Below are positions 42,223 to 55,268 of a stretch of DNA of 64,000 nucleotides, in pieces. The DNA lies in contig OX638131.1 in the NCBI GenBank assembly GCA_951804985.1, positions 39,091,544 through 39,155,543 on the forward strand, written 5' to 3'. The notes beneath the pieces were generated by a model. It was not told the DNA's origin, made no database searches, and saw nothing but the letters and a program-made list of their open reading frames with translations. The first letter of the stretch is position 1; each line of letters starts with the position of its first letter. This stretch comes from Dryomyza anilis. Lineage: Eukaryota; Arthropoda; Insecta; Diptera; Dryomyzidae. The position numbers and the translations under genes are program-made.

Positions 42223-45200
42223 ATTAACAATCGCCGTTGCTGAGCACACGACGCGACGTCAGGATGCGGGCTTGCAGCGAATGAACTCCGGCAAAGACGC
42301 AAACGATAGAATTTTTGTTTGCGCGTTTGATTTCGCGCATTTTATTCCCATTTGGTATATGCCAAGATATACACTTATAGAGCTAGATCACCCTCTAAGA
42401 ATTGCATATTTGCATATTTAATTATGCTTTCTACTTCATCATCAGAAAAGTATATGTTATGAACTTTCACACTTTCTATTTTAATTAACAGAATGAGTAT
42501 TATAAAGACTGTGAAGATAATAACAAAAAAATACATTTAAAACGTCGACCATACCAATTAAATACTTTGCTATTTGAGCTAATTCCTGAATTGGTGTATT
42601 TTTTAGCATATGTTTGCCAAATACATTATAACTCGTTGCTAGACCAATTAATAGTAGACAATTATTGACAATTAAATGAACCCCTTTGCGCATCCCGGGT
42701 ACAAAATACTATAATACTACAATATTTTTGTATGGAATGATAATAGAAATGATTTAAACTCTTTTTTAAGATCAGCTGAGAGCCATTCATTGAAAAACGA
42801 CTAAGAAATTTCTGCAAAAATGTTCCATTTCGTATAAAAAACCAAAAGGAAATTATATAGTCTACCTGGTCGATCTGATCACTGATCACTGCTAGCATAG
42901 CTTTTTACTTCTGAAATTTTCTACTGGACCTGTATAAAATTTTTCGTACCACCTAATCCAAAAATTTACACCTATTCCTATTGTTCATGAAACTCTTGCA
43001 ACTGGGCCGGGAAAAACCATTTTTTTACTTTGAAGTCGATTACATATTTTCCACGCCTAAATAAAAAGTTTAAACTTCTTGACTTTTATAACCTATAAAT
43101 TCTCAATAAATTACAGAGTATATTTAGAATAGGTAATATATGTTCTAATTTTGGGTAAAATATTCAATTGGTTTTGTGAAAATTCCTAAAAAATATCAAC
43201 AAAGATAAATAGGAAGTAGAGCAGATTCTGGAGTAGTTTCAGTTGAATCACAACTTGTTTTTCGGATTTTAAAGTTTTGCAGATAAATTAAAAATAATTT
43301 GAAAGATGAGTTTATAAATATAAATTTTTAAAATTGTATTCAAAAGACTTATAAAAGGTAAGGTAACTGTAAACCATGCATTTAAAACTATTAAAATATA
43401 AATATTCATATACCATATTTCTAAAAGTTTTTTTTGTCAATTTTAAATGGTTTAAAATACCGACTAGAGGAGTTGTTATTTCCAGATTTCGATTTGACGG
43501 TAATCGGTACATAAACAAAATTTACATAAGATCCATTTCAACTCTGCCATTCATCATTAAAAACCAAATCGTTTAGCAACTGTTCGCAAATGAAGTTCAG
43601 TTCATTTCGATTGTTCATCGAACAATAAACGTTGCTACACAGCCAGCCAGGATGTGTCATAGAATGTGGCTGATGATGCTCCACTCCACATGTTGTTGCC
43701 GTGCCGCAGCCGGACTCAAAGTGGACGCTGGCCTGGCGCTTTGATAGAGGGCAACCACAGTTCATCTGCGGACAGTGTTAAGTCTGAGCGTAATTAAAAT
43801 TTAATCATTCAGCATTAGTTTGAATGCCGTTTCTGCGGCCTTCTTTTGAAATCTCTGCGCCAGAGTACGTCTATATATCTGTCTATTTGTCTGTCTGTTC
43901 GTTTGTACGTTTGTACGTTTTGCATCCATTTGGCTGATAACGGCTTTTGTTGCGCTGTGGTATAGGGTTTTATAGTCATGCCAGTCAACAGACACTGACT
44001 GACTGACGCTGGTGCAGATTTCATTGCATACATCAGGGCGCTGAGCTGAGTACTTTTTGAAAACATGAGCTGTGTATGTGAGGTGTAACCAAGGATTTTA
44101 ATCTATGCATTTCATTTGTATTTGTTTAGTAGAAAAAAATAGTAATTTCAATTTTAAAGCGTTGAAAGATTTAAATAATAATATTAAAAATATAACAATT
44201 TCTATAAATTATAAAAAAAAGCAATTAGTAGATACTTCGAATCTCTTTCGACTTTTAAGAACCTTGACCAGCTCGCACGAAATACACAAAATTGTTTTGC
44301 AACAAACGAAAAACTTTATGAAAAATTCTTGAATTTGCAATTTAAAGTCAAGGCTACAAACTTTGCTGGCATTTGCTTCAAAGCATCTGCAATGAGTTTT
44401 TAAAGAATTCAACTATTTTAATTGCATTCTCGTTAACGAAATTTTGTTCATTGCCATAAATTGTTGTCTTCAAAACTATGTTTAGATTTCTTGGTAAAAT
44501 TTTGAGAGAAAGTACAAATTTTTTATTTGAAAACATTAAATAGAGCAAAATAAAAAATAAATTTTCATATACCTTTAAACATCATCATCATAGTTCCATC
44601 AAGTTTTATGAAAGTACTTCCGAAACAATAGCCACAAAGATTTTGTAATAACTTCTACTATATTTCCGTAATATTGCATCAAAAATGACTTTGCTGTAGG
44701 TACACTAAATATTTTTTGAGAGTTGAACTATTTTAGAAAGTCTCTTTTACCAGTCATTAACATTTTTTCACCGAAGACTGCATAAGGCGTGACCTTTACC
44801 CTTCACTTTGTCTATTTTTACATTGCCCATTTAAAGCATTATTTAGAAATTTGATAAAAAAATGTGGTTATTGATTCTGATTGTTATTAACCTGATTTGT
44901 ATGCTTTTAGTTAACGTCAAAATTAGCGGGGTTATTTTGATATTAAAATGAAAATAGAAAAAACTTACAAGTAAACCATTCTTGCACGCAGTGAAACAAA
45001 TGTTTCTCCCAAACATAATTAGCACATAGAATAGAACATAGAATCAGCAACAAAAATACATCTATTAAATGTTGCAAGTTTAACTAGACCAAAATGAGTG
45101 TAGGGCAGAATAACTAAAATAACAATAAAAATATTGAAATATAAAAAAATACAAACTGTTCGTACAAAAACCACTCCAGTTCAAATCCTAAATAATAGAT

Positions 45201-46083
45201 AAAAAGTCAAACTTAAACATATTAATTTAAAAAATTTAAAAAAGGTTGCTTTTTGAGATATACTTTGTTTAAAGCTGACCACTATTAAAGCAACATGGTA
45301 TGGCAATTTTAATATTTTCAAAATGAGACCTTTGTCTTTAATTTTGGTTCACTACAGCTTAAGTTACGATATATTGATTAGAATCACCTTTGTGGTTTTT
45401 ATACAATTTTTTCAAATTTAAATCACTCTGTTACCACACCATCTGGGAAGCTGAAATTTGAACAATATCTTAGTTTTATGTTGTTTCACTATACTTCCAA
45501 ATTTGATCAAATTCTGAGATGCTGCCAATCACTCGGTTCATTTGATGTGGAATTACTCTTATATATAATTAAAAGTTTTATTGACTAAAACATTTTTTTA
45601 TTTTAATATTTTATTTTAATAGAAATATAATTATATTTGAAACCAAGAATCCTAATAAAATACCGCAATCTCCAGCAAAAAACGCCATAGCCTTTTCGAG
45701 GGTATCAATGTCAGGTGTAACCTTGACGAATTGATTTAGAAGTTAGTCCTCTTTTCAGTACATCTTCACAAGCAGTGGTGCTGTATATATAGAAATTATT
45801 ATTTAATTAGACATTGAGAAAGAAAAAAAAAATAAAGGAAAAATATTTAATCTCCATATATAAAATTATTTTCAAAGCAAATTACATTTGACTGATGATA
45901 TAAAATTTATTTTCTTTCGCAAACTTAATTTACTTTCCAGTTTAATTTACAAATACAAATAAATTTATTGTAGTAAAAATACTTTTAAAATGTTTTTCTT
46001 TATTATGTTAGCTTTTATTTATTAATTAAACTCAGCACATATTTTAAATATTTTTAACTTTAATTTATTCATTTATTTTCGTA
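42223..46083. other. 3.9 kb without recognised genes
   Basis: Mostly A+T-rich. 42230-42310 and 43580-43770 are less A+T-biased; the latter has a 75-residue Cys/His-containing open frame on the minus strand (43538-43765) with no known domain. 45430-45530 repeats words also found at 12733-12830 (ACCACACCATCTGGGAAGCT). No RNA gene is seen. Confidence 0.45.
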
Positions 46084-47509
46084 CACGCTGCAAAAAAAAG
46101 GGCTCTCCCAAACATAATTTTGCAGGCATTAACATGTACATTTGGAATTTTATGTAAATATAATATATAATTGACTGATAAATCATTTGTAAACAATGTT
46201 GTATTGAGGCTTGAAGAGTATTGTAATGAGCTCTGACTTACATTATAATATCACGGAAACATTTTAATGTTCCCCTCTTAAAATGGTGTATGTTCTAATG
46301 GAAACATAATAATTACTACATCCAAATAAAATATATATTTGAACCAAAACATAAATATGTTCAAATTAAAACATGATTTTGAACGAACTGAGTATAAATA
46401 TGTTTCCAGTGAAACATATCAGTTGTTTCAGTACAAAAAGTAGTATGTTTGCATAAAAACATATTTAAATATTTTTGGAAAAAAATACTGAAAATAAAAT
46501 AAAAATAATATGTTGTTTTTTTTTATTTATTTTTATTAAAAATCTTTAAACATGCACAGTGGAAAATTATAATAATAGAATTCATATACAAATATTTAAA
46601 TGCATAAATAAATAATTGGTTTAAAACTGGAGTACAAATGCCAGCATCAATGAATGCACAATTGCACCTGCAGACGCGAAACCAGACGATCCAGTCTCGC
46701 TTTATATTTGGTACAGTTATAGTTGGTCTCAGCACAGCGCATAGCGTAGGCAAGGAATTCACGGAGGCTTTTGTAAAAAAAAACATTCCAAATTCTGTTT
46801 GAAAATCGAAATACTGATTTTTATTTGTGGTTTTTTCACATTAGTTTCAGAAATTATATACGGCACTATATTATACTCTGTTACTATTAGTACTTTTTAA
46901 AACACAATTTATATATTTATTTAATTTACAAAGAACAAAATTATTACCGACGCGAACACGTTTTCTCAACGAACAACAAAAGACACGTACGCAGAAAATG
47001 CCGATCAACGACTGTCAACTTTACATACAAGAATTCATTTTTTGTTTGTTTTCAAACATCAGTTATATACATACTTCAAACGACGACAAAAGAGACGTTG
47101 GTAGAAAATTCTGAAGAATGTTGCAAGAATACATTTATTTAAATCCTATTGTTTTTTGTTTGTTTTTAAACATCAATATATTCAAACGATGGCAAAAGAT
47201 GGCGTAGGAAGAAAATGCTGCACAACGTTGCCAACATTGTCAGTCGATAAATTAAACGTTGTGTTAAGATTTGATTAGCATTTTCTGTGTTTCGAAACAT
47301 AGTAAATTGCCAAGAAATAGTTTATTCAAATGCAATTAATATGTTATGTTGGTATTGTAAAATATGTATGGTAAATTTGACAGATTCTGCTGGACAATAC
47401 AATAATGTTTACACGTGAGCAAACATAAACTCAATTTCGATTATAATTTAATTTCGTATTACTTTTTAATTACACTAAAACATATTCAAACAAATCTTTT
47501 CTATCCGTG
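46084..47509. mobile_element. Family C element, long copy
   Basis: It starts CACGCTGCAAAAAAAAGGGC and ends TTTTCTATCCGTG, with TA on both sides (46082-46083, 47510-47511). The 1426 bp is rich in AAACATA words (46320-46470) and in a block around AAATTTGACAGATTCTGCTG (47372). It is non-coding. A shortened copy at 61101-61656 shares both ends and this block. Confidence 0.65.
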
Positions 47510-47511
47510 TA

Positions 47512-48330
47512 TTTTTTAACATTTTTATACTTATTTAAGACGGCGACGACAGCCACTAGCAATGCACTCAACTTTTTAGCAAGTAAAGAGGATAGAAAAA
47601 CAATAAAAACTTGATTTCTTTTTTTATTTCAAAATATGTAATAACTACAAACTAAAGGAGTCGTTTTTTCATTCAATAACGTAGCTAATATAGTCTACTT
47701 TTAGAAAATGTAGCTCAAATTTGCAAATTATGAGATAAAACTCAATTATTTATGGTTTACTAGAATTAATTTTATTATTTTTGAAAAACCTTTTTTTTCG
47801 CATTGTGATAATATTATATTTAGAACAATTTGCCAAATATACTATTTTTTAACAGATCATGAACAGATATATCCAAATACATAGTGTGTAAATTGTAATA
47901 TGATATGGAATTAGGATATAGGATATGGAAAATATATGTAAAACAATGTTGTTCCTTAATATATTGCTGAAACCTACTAGAACATTGACATCCAACAATT
48001 ATTTTCAAACAAATCATTCTCTGCAAATTGTTCTACGGCATTATCGAAAACGATAATTAGGCATGATATCTGTTTTAAATTAATTTAAAACCGGTATTAA
48101 AAACAAATATTAATCTTTAAGCTTGTAAAAATATGTTATGCCTTCATTTATCGTCGTTCAACGTTCATTTTCCACAAACGAGGCCAATATTCGCAAGTTT
48201 AGCATATTTTTTTATAATTTATATATTTTATATATTTTTGTAATTAAACAGCACACATTTCGAATTAATGTTAAATATCAATAAATCAAAAATTGCACAG
48301 TTTATTTTGTGTGCAATTATAAAATAATAA
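47512..48330. other. Non-coding A+T-rich DNA
   Basis: No feature is recognised. Confidence 0.45.
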
Positions 48331-49224
48331 AAATCTCAATTATAATTTTTGGCGATTTTTCTATATTTTTAATGACCTACAAAGAAGAGAAAAAGTCTAC
48401 CCACCCCTTCTTCAGCTCAGAAGAAACTGCAAAGTGTCAGCCAACAATTGATCTAGCCCATGCAAACGGCCGAACTTAGTATGGGCTAGTCAATTTTGGT
48501 GGGGACATGTCAATAATTTTTTGCTTGGACGTGGACTTTGTTTTATTTATATACCCATTTCTATAAAAAGTTTAATTTTCAGTTTCAAATATACTTGAAA
48601 ACTCTGTATTAACTTCCCTTTTGTTTATTAAGTTAAATTTGTTCCAGGGGTTCGTATGGGGTAAATTTTTGAAATTATATTTTTAGTAGCAGGGTCCCGT
48701 TTTTATTCGAGTTATAACCAAAAAAAATGGCTTCCAAAATAGTTTTTCCCAAAGTCAATTCATCCCTGGGAAATTCTACCTGGACTATATTATTGATAAT
48801 TCTTCCCAGAGACAAACTTTCTTAGACAATTTTTCCCAAGATTTTACACAAATTCTTCACCGGAGTATTATTCTTAGAGGCAATTTTTACCATTCTATAT
48901 GAACAGCACATCGAAAGTCTTTCACATTTTCATCTCCGTTAAACATTGAGATATATTTTATCAAAATCCCTAACAGCATTACATGATTATTGCGTTTTAT
49001 GGATGTAAGTTATATTGGAGGTGCCACGTTCAGTCGAGGCAAAAACATGTGATTTAGCGTGATTCATGTGAATCACGCGTGATTGTGATTGAATCTTAAA
49101 TTACTCAGGTGTTTGTGAATGAGTGTGAGTTGAGTGTGAGTTGAGTGTGCCTGAGTAGAAAAATTCTTTCGTGAGTGTGAGTGTGAGTGAGCGTGAGTCT
49201 AAACTCACTCAGTGTCCATCTCTA
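48331..49224 (-). mobile_element. hAT-like non-autonomous element, copy 2 (truncated)
   Basis: It is inverted relative to the intact copy at 55269-56494, and similarity extends through the GTGAGTGTGAGTG-rich end to a terminal TGTCCATCTCTA. The other end is missing. Shared landmarks include GATCTAGCCCATGCAAACGG and TTCACATTTTCATCTCCGTT. Confidence 0.7.
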
Positions 49225-50520
49225 CATAGAAAAACAATGTACATCATTTTGATGATTTCCGTTCTTTAAACCATGCTTAATTGTATTGAAGCACCATTTA
49301 TAATAATAATGAATAAAGACATCAATGTTATGAATGCGATCATAAATATGATAATCGCTTTGTAACTGTCGAAATAGTGTTATTCAATATGAAGAATTGT
49401 ATGTGAAGAATACGTTTCATCATATTAATGAACAAAAACATAAAATACAACATATTTTACTTCATATTGAAAAATGATGTTCATCAAACCAAATTTTAAT
49501 CAAAATATTTATTTTTCGTTATTTTTTGTCGTACTTCTCAGTTCTCAGGTAGTTCTTGTATGTTATTTCTTTTATAATGCTTGATCGACATTCATAAATT
49601 AGTAAAATGTTTCATAATATATTTATTTATATATACAACGTTTTATTAATAAAAAGTTATATTTATAACAAATATATAAAAAAAAATTAGAATTTTTTTT
49701 TCGAAATTTTTTTTTCTCGGATAATTTTTTTTTTAACAACATTTTTTAAAGGATTTTTTTTCAATTATTAAAAAAATATTTTGTTTTGAAAAGATCGTAA
49801 AAAAATAACTTTTTTAATTATTCATATTGTTACGAAAATTCAGTCTACGGAAAACTGTTCTACAAGTTCGTATCTCTGGATTGTGTACAAAATAAAAACA
49901 CTCTTATGTTTGGTTTAAATTATAACAATTAACTTTATTAATTCACTTTAATAAACAACTTTACTAATAACAAATTCTAACAACTGCTGCATGTCCACAA
50001 TTTAACTTGACATTTATCACACGAGCTGCACTCGACCACTTTACAATCACTACTGAAGTACAGTGCCTCAAATGCGCGGTCTTATATTCTGCATGCATCA
50101 GTTCGACACGTTTCGACAAGCTTCGACTTCTTTCGAGAACCTTCTACTCGTTTCGTGAATGACGCATGCTATTGGCATCTCATTCGCACACATGTGTTTT
50201 AATGCGCTGATCTTCCATCTCTTTCTCGCACACTGCCTCAGTGCGCTGAATGATCTTCCGTCTCTTTCTAACTTAGTGCGCTGAATTGTCTTGCGTCTCA
50301 TTTATTATTGTTGATTGCTTGCACAGTGGAGCAAATTACCACTTTTCGTAACAATATATATTATGATTATATTCATCAATAAAACGATTCAAATTAATTG
50401 TATTGAATATATCGTTCTGCACTATGATGTTCGATATTATGAATAAGTTCATATATATAATGAATGCATTCATCAATATGTCATTAATTGCACATTTGCG
50501 AGTTTAAACACCCAGTGAGA
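49225..50520. repeat. Dispersed repeat, family J, host of a solo LTR
   Basis: The part right of the LTR (50354-50470, with TTGTATTGAATATATCGTTC and ACTATGATGTTCGATATTAT) recurs at 56760-56890. The part left of the LTR contains runs of A/T (49680-49800), as does 56580-56760. The element appears to have received the LTR insertion at 49828. Confidence 0.55.
49828..50353. mobile_element. Solo LTR, 526 bp
   Basis: It starts TGTTACGAAAA and ends TTTTCGTAACA, a perfect 11-bp inverted terminus of TG...CA type, flanked by a 4-bp direct repeat ATAT (49824-49827, 50354-50357). There is no internal region, so it is a solo LTR, probably of the gypsy type. It contains repeated words around CTTCCRTCTCTTTCT and GTGCGCTGAAT (50200-50300). 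Confidence 0.82.
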
Positions 50521-52373
50521 AACATCCCTCGATGATATTCTCGTTCTTGTTTTTGCTGGGTCAGTCTTGCTATTGTTCTCGTTCTTGCTGCAAGAGTCTT
50601 GGATTTCTTGCAAATGTTAGAAGCCAAATTCTGTTATACGAAACTAATTTAGGCAATTATGCTAACAAGTACGTTTATAAGTACATGATTTTATAACTAA
50701 TCAAACGCATACAAATCGATTTTGAACCTGAATTAAAAAGAAACTACAAGACTCTGGGTGTAGTACCAGTTCTTGGGCATTTCTTGCAATGTTTTTCTTG
50801 TTCTCAAGACAATGTCGTTCTTTTTCTTTCAAAAACTAAGAGAAAAAGTACAAGAGTGTTGCATTTTATGCTCATCAGTAGTAACAGTTTAATATATTTG
50901 CACAATTCATTTAATAACCATCGTAGTTATTAACAGCCATATTTTTAGAAATATTTTATAATGCAGCTATTTCCAACACTTTTATTGTGATTTTTATGAT
51001 GACAAATAATGCCTAAAAGAATATATATTTCAAAAAATCATATACGCCAAAATATATTTTCATAATCCTGATAGATTACGGTACATATTTAAAAAGATAC
51101 CTCAATCTATCGTAGCGCCAAATGTGCGCAACCCTTTTTTTTGGCTTAGCTACAACATTCAGCACAGCCGCACTCAACCATAGCATTCATGCACTTTGAT
51201 GTATTCCATAATTCGCAATAAGTTTTCATAAGTTTGCCCCAAGTTTCTTCATGCGTCCATTATTTCTCGAAATTCGCTCATTTGTCTCTTTTGCTTTAGC
51301 GATGCGTCGGTCCTCTCAAAAAATAACAAAAAAATCAAAAAAAAGAAGAAACAAAACACACAAAAACCAAAAAGGATAATGCAACAGGATTTAACAGTCC
51401 ACGAAGCAGCTGAACTGAAACGGAAATGTTGGTATAGCTGCTCACAGATGCAAAGCGCTTCACACCGCACGGCGCCACCCAAAAACCCAGAGGCAAAAAT
51501 ACACATCATACATACGGACTCATCGCACTTTACCAAAATCAAAAAAAAAAAGATACAAAAATTTATAAAAAAAAAAAGAACCGCACAACAACCCAAAGAA
51601 AAAGTATTAAAAAACGAATGAACGATTTTCGTGGTTTTGTTTTCACATTAAAGCGAAAATCCTTTGAATAAATCAACAGGCGATTAGCAAGAAAAACAGT
51701 CGTCTGTCTAGCAGCACGACGGGATACAATTTTTGTATAATTTTTCTTTTTTTTTGCAATGGTTCATGTTTGACTCTGTTACACAAAATCGGTAAAAGTG
51801 CTTTTGAAAATATACAAGAAAAGCATACAAGAAATTAGTGAGCATTAAGAGAAACCACAAATGTTCACGACCGCATTAGAAACTCGTAGATATGATTTAA
51901 ATTCAAAGGATTTTAAATAATTGGTGACATAACTAAGGATAATGAGGAATATTTTATTTTTATGTAATAAAAAAAAGAACGTTTCGAGCTCTTCCATTAT
52001 GTGGCATTCCTGGTACATCATTTATTTATAATCAGAGTTCGGAAAAAGAGTTTTTATTCTACTAATATTTTTGAAAATGAGCATACAAGACTTCCAAAGC
52101 TTACCAGAAATAGTTGATTAAATATATTGCATTAAATCTATTACTGTTCAGCAAAAAAATAATATATTTTACAATCTTATGAAAGTTTTCTATAATTCGC
52201 GGTTGCTGATTTCAAATTTGAGACCCATTTGGCACCACCACGTCTGAGTTATTCGCAACTTTTAGTCATATTTTTACAATTAATTATGGTGTTTAAATTT
52301 TTTTTCTTAAATTGGTAAAGAGACATAAAAACCTCATGAAATGTGTTATTTTGAACTGGCCCCAACATTTTTA
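50521..52373. other. Non-coding DNA with one less A+T-rich island
   Basis: 51110-51720 is more balanced in composition, with CAGCACAGCCGCACTCAACC and GTCCACGAAGCAGCTGAACT. It holds overlapping opposite frames (51249-51596 minus, 51379-51621 plus) without recognised domains, bordered by A-rich runs. It may be unique host sequence. No exon is called. Confidence 0.4.
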
Positions 52374-52551
52374 AAGTAGATTTTTTTTCACAAATCCAAG
52401 AAAGTCATCAAGAAGATTTGTTTAGTCTCTTAAAAGAGCCTTGGATTAATAAAATTCACGGGGCCATTATCAACTTATTTGAATTCGCGTTTTACGAAAT
52501 TTCACGGAATGCGTATTTTTGAATTTCCCCCAAAGGACATTGTAAGGACAT
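52374..52551. repeat. Tandem repeat unit of about 175 bp, left of solo LTR
   Basis: Contains CAAATCCAAGAAAGTCATCA, AGATTTGTTTAGTCTCTTAA and TACGAAATTTCACGGAATGC. A similar unit resumes directly after the LTR at 53351, and a third, more diverged one follows at about 53525-53610. Confidence 0.65.
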
Positions 52552-53350
52552 TGTAACGAACCTTTCCGGCCTATGCCGAGGTATCACTCGTCGTGTCCAG
52601 GGTTCGTTGCAAAAATTTATATTCGCAGGTCAACAACAACACTTTATGTTTTATTCTTCAAGTAATTCATTTATTTTAGTATTAATTAAATTTATATCTT
52701 AACAATGCTTTGTTTTAATAAAATATCGAGTGCGCCAAGTTATACCCCTTTTATGAGTATGTGCTACGTGAAATCTGGTGAACCTATATTCCATCGGTGG
52801 TCGGGGTCAAACGTCGTCGTTGACGGAACCGCTTCTGCTCTGCTATCGGACGTAGTCCCGATTCTGCTGCTACTACTGCGGCCGTGAACTGAAAGATTCC
52901 GCGTCTACTCTGCCGTGGCCCGGTCGAACGTAGTTCTCACCTAAATGGCCCTGTGATGCTTCTAACTATGCGACAGCTATCGGACGTAGTCCTGACAGCG
53001 GCGCAACTACTCTGCCTGTCTTCACTAAACCTATGCTACTTCTCTGCGGCAGCGATCGGACGTAGTCCTGACAGCGGCGCAACTACTCTGCCTGGCTTCA
53101 CTAAACCTATGCTACTTCTCTGTGACAGCGATCGGCCGTAGTCCTGATAGCGACGCAGCTACTCTGTCTGACTTCACTAGTACCTATGCTGCTTCTCTGC
53201 GACAGCGATCGGACGTAGTCCTGACAGCAGCAGAGCTACTCTGTCTGACTTCACTAATACCTATGCTGCTACTCTGCGACAGCGGTCGGACGTAGTCCTG
53301 ACAGCGGCGATGTATGGCGATATGATCACCGCCGATTTTCGTCGTTACAA
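52552..53350. mobile_element. Solo LTR, 799 bp, with internal 76-bp tandem repeats
   Basis: It starts TGTAACGAACC and ends CGTCGTTACA, giving 8-bp inverted ends of TG...CA type, with a 4-bp direct repeat ACAT on both sides (52548-52551, 53351-53354). No internal retroelement sequence is present. Compared with the surroundings it is strongly G+C-rich in its second half, which is a tandem array (52830-53340). Probably of the gypsy type. Confidence 0.82.
52830..53340. repeat. 76/77-bp tandem repeat inside the solo LTR
   Basis: CAGCGATCGGACGTAGTCCT and its equivalents start at 52974, 53050, 53126, 53203 and 53280 (spacing 76, 76, 77, 77), with a more diverged start near 52844. Each unit contains CTACTCTGYCTG and CCTATGCT words. 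Unit-to-unit identity is high. Confidence 0.9.
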
Positions 53351-53610
53351 CATTTTTTCCAAAAATCCAAAAAGTCATCAAGGAGATTTGTTTAGCTTCT
53401 TAAAAGAAATTTGAATTATTAAAATCCACCAATCTATTGCCGATTTATTCGAATGTACGTTTTATGAAATTTCATTTAATGCGTTACTTTCAAATGCCCA
53501 CAAAATTTTTCATGGTCATTTAAAAAAAAAAAAGAAAGTCATATAGATATATTTAGGCTTTCAGAAAAACTTAAAATTTTTTAAATCGATCCATTCGTGA
53601 TCGAATTATT
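53351..53610. repeat. Tandem repeat units of about 175 bp, right of solo LTR
   Basis: Contains CCAAAAAGTCATCAAGGAGA, AGATTTGTTTAGCTTCTTAA and TATGAAATTTCATTTAATGC, matching the unit at 52374. A third, weaker unit starts at about 53525. Confidence 0.65.
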
Positions 53611-53629
53611 TGGCTTTTAAAAGTTAGTG

Positions 53630-55220
53630 TCACATCCCAGTATACCAAACTGATATCGCAACGAAAATGTTGCGAAACGTCGAAGAATTTTTCCGATATC
53701 GATGCCATTTTTCGCAATGATAATATAGGAAAATTCCTACCAAAACGGTCGCTCCATATCGAACCGAGATAATGAAGGTTTCTTGTTACGAGAATTATTT
53801 TAGAATCGAAGCTTTTTAGAAGCTCTTGACGACAGAATAGGGATTTCTGATTGGTTTAAATAAATGAGTCATCTATATATGTCATCCGCAATGACAATAA
53901 AAAAAACAGAAAAAATCAAAAAGATTTTTTTTTACCTATCATCTATCTCCCCATTTTTTTATTATGTCCTTCGCATCATGGTTGGCACCATCGCATCGCA
54001 TTAATATATATTTTTTTATTCTATTGAATTTAATTTCGTAACACAATTACTAACCATCATCATTTTCCATTTTTTTGCTATAGGATTATCAAAATTATAG
54101 TCGGGCTAAGCCGACTATAAATACCCTACACATATGTGTGGTTACCATTCAAAGTGATATATAGGTCACCAGGGTATACGAATCCTGAAAATAACTACAA
54201 ACATTCAATCGCTGAAGAATTTCCATTCATTTGATACCCATATTTACAAATGGGTAGGTGTACCGAATTTCGATTTTATTAGTGAACCACAAGTCTTTTC
54301 GCCGGAAAACATTATTATCATGTATTTGAGCATGATGTCAATATATATTTGAGCAAAAAAGTTTACCTAAGCACGTATACATAAAATTTGATCTTTATAT
54401 GTACATTTTATATAAGGTATTTGAACATAAGTGGTCGGATCATAGGTCACAATGGACCGATCTCGCCAATTTTCGCACATACAGCGTAGGTATATTAGTA
54501 ATCTAAGTTATAAGTTTCATTTATCTAGCTCTTCAATTTTAAAAGTAGTAGGGATTTCAACAGACAGACAGACGGACAGACAGACGGACATCGCTAAATC
54601 GACTCAGGAGGTCATGCTGATCAAGAATATACTTTTCCATACCGGAGATGCTTCCTTCTGGGTGTTACAAATGGCGTACCAAGTAGGTTTCTTAGTGTAG
54701 GGTATAAATATTAAAATTATGTCTACTCTATTTATTTTAAACAAAAGTAAATACAGCCATAAATAAAAGGTTACTAAACACCTGGTGACCTTATTTTTAA
54801 AATCGGAAACGAGTCGCAATCATGAGTTCTAACATTTATTAACAAAAAAACGAAAATCGTTGCTTTTGTAATAATGAACTTGACCTAATTCTTGCGAACA
54901 CTGATTACTTGAACGCAAAAGGGTGTTCCAACTGTTCGGACCTGCATATCATTCAAAATTATATCCAGCGGACGAAAGCAAGCATGTACCAGAAAAGAGG
55001 TACAACTGAATACAAAAATCTTTAAAAATTAGTTTCGATATAACAACGAGATCAATTTTTTTTCTCGTAGACATTTCAGAAAACTTCAAAACAATTGAAT
55101 ACAAAAATCACTAAAAATTAGTTTCGATATAATAACGAGATCGATTTTTTTTTCTCGAAGCCACTACGAGAATTGTTCGATACACTGGAGGCTCCGAGTC
55201 GTGGTATATTGGGATATGTC
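53630..55220. mobile_element. Probable TIR element split by a mini-me insertion
   Basis: The left end is TCACATCCCAGTATACCAAA and the right end is the inverse of ACATATCCCAATATACCACG, with about 15 of 18 aligned positions equal. The interior has repeated ATTAGTTTCGATATAA words (55029, 55117). The mini-me copy 54083-54711 lies inside. It is non-coding. Confidence 0.45.
54083..54711 (+). mobile_element. mini-me/Helentron-like element, copy 4
   Basis: Close to copy 1 over its whole length. It has a palindrome GTCGGGCTAAGCCGAC, a (GTCY)n arm at 54559-54590, the core at about 54593-54626 ending CTGATCAAG, but almost no (TA)n. It ends CTTAGTGTAGGGTATAAA. Confidence 0.78.
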
Positions 55221-55268
55221 GGAAAATTCCGAATGTAGGGTAATAAAATTTTGTATTTATGTTCCTAT

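Noticed and set aside
43538..43765. Cys/His-containing 75-residue frame, a possible zinc-binding protein
   Set aside because: Cysteines do not form a recognisable zinc-finger spacing and there is no splice or start support; kept only as a composition island.
52830..53340. Regular 76-bp repeats that might be taken for a CRISPR-like array
   Set aside because: Units are contiguous without unique spacers, the genome is eukaryotic, and the array lies within a solo LTR.
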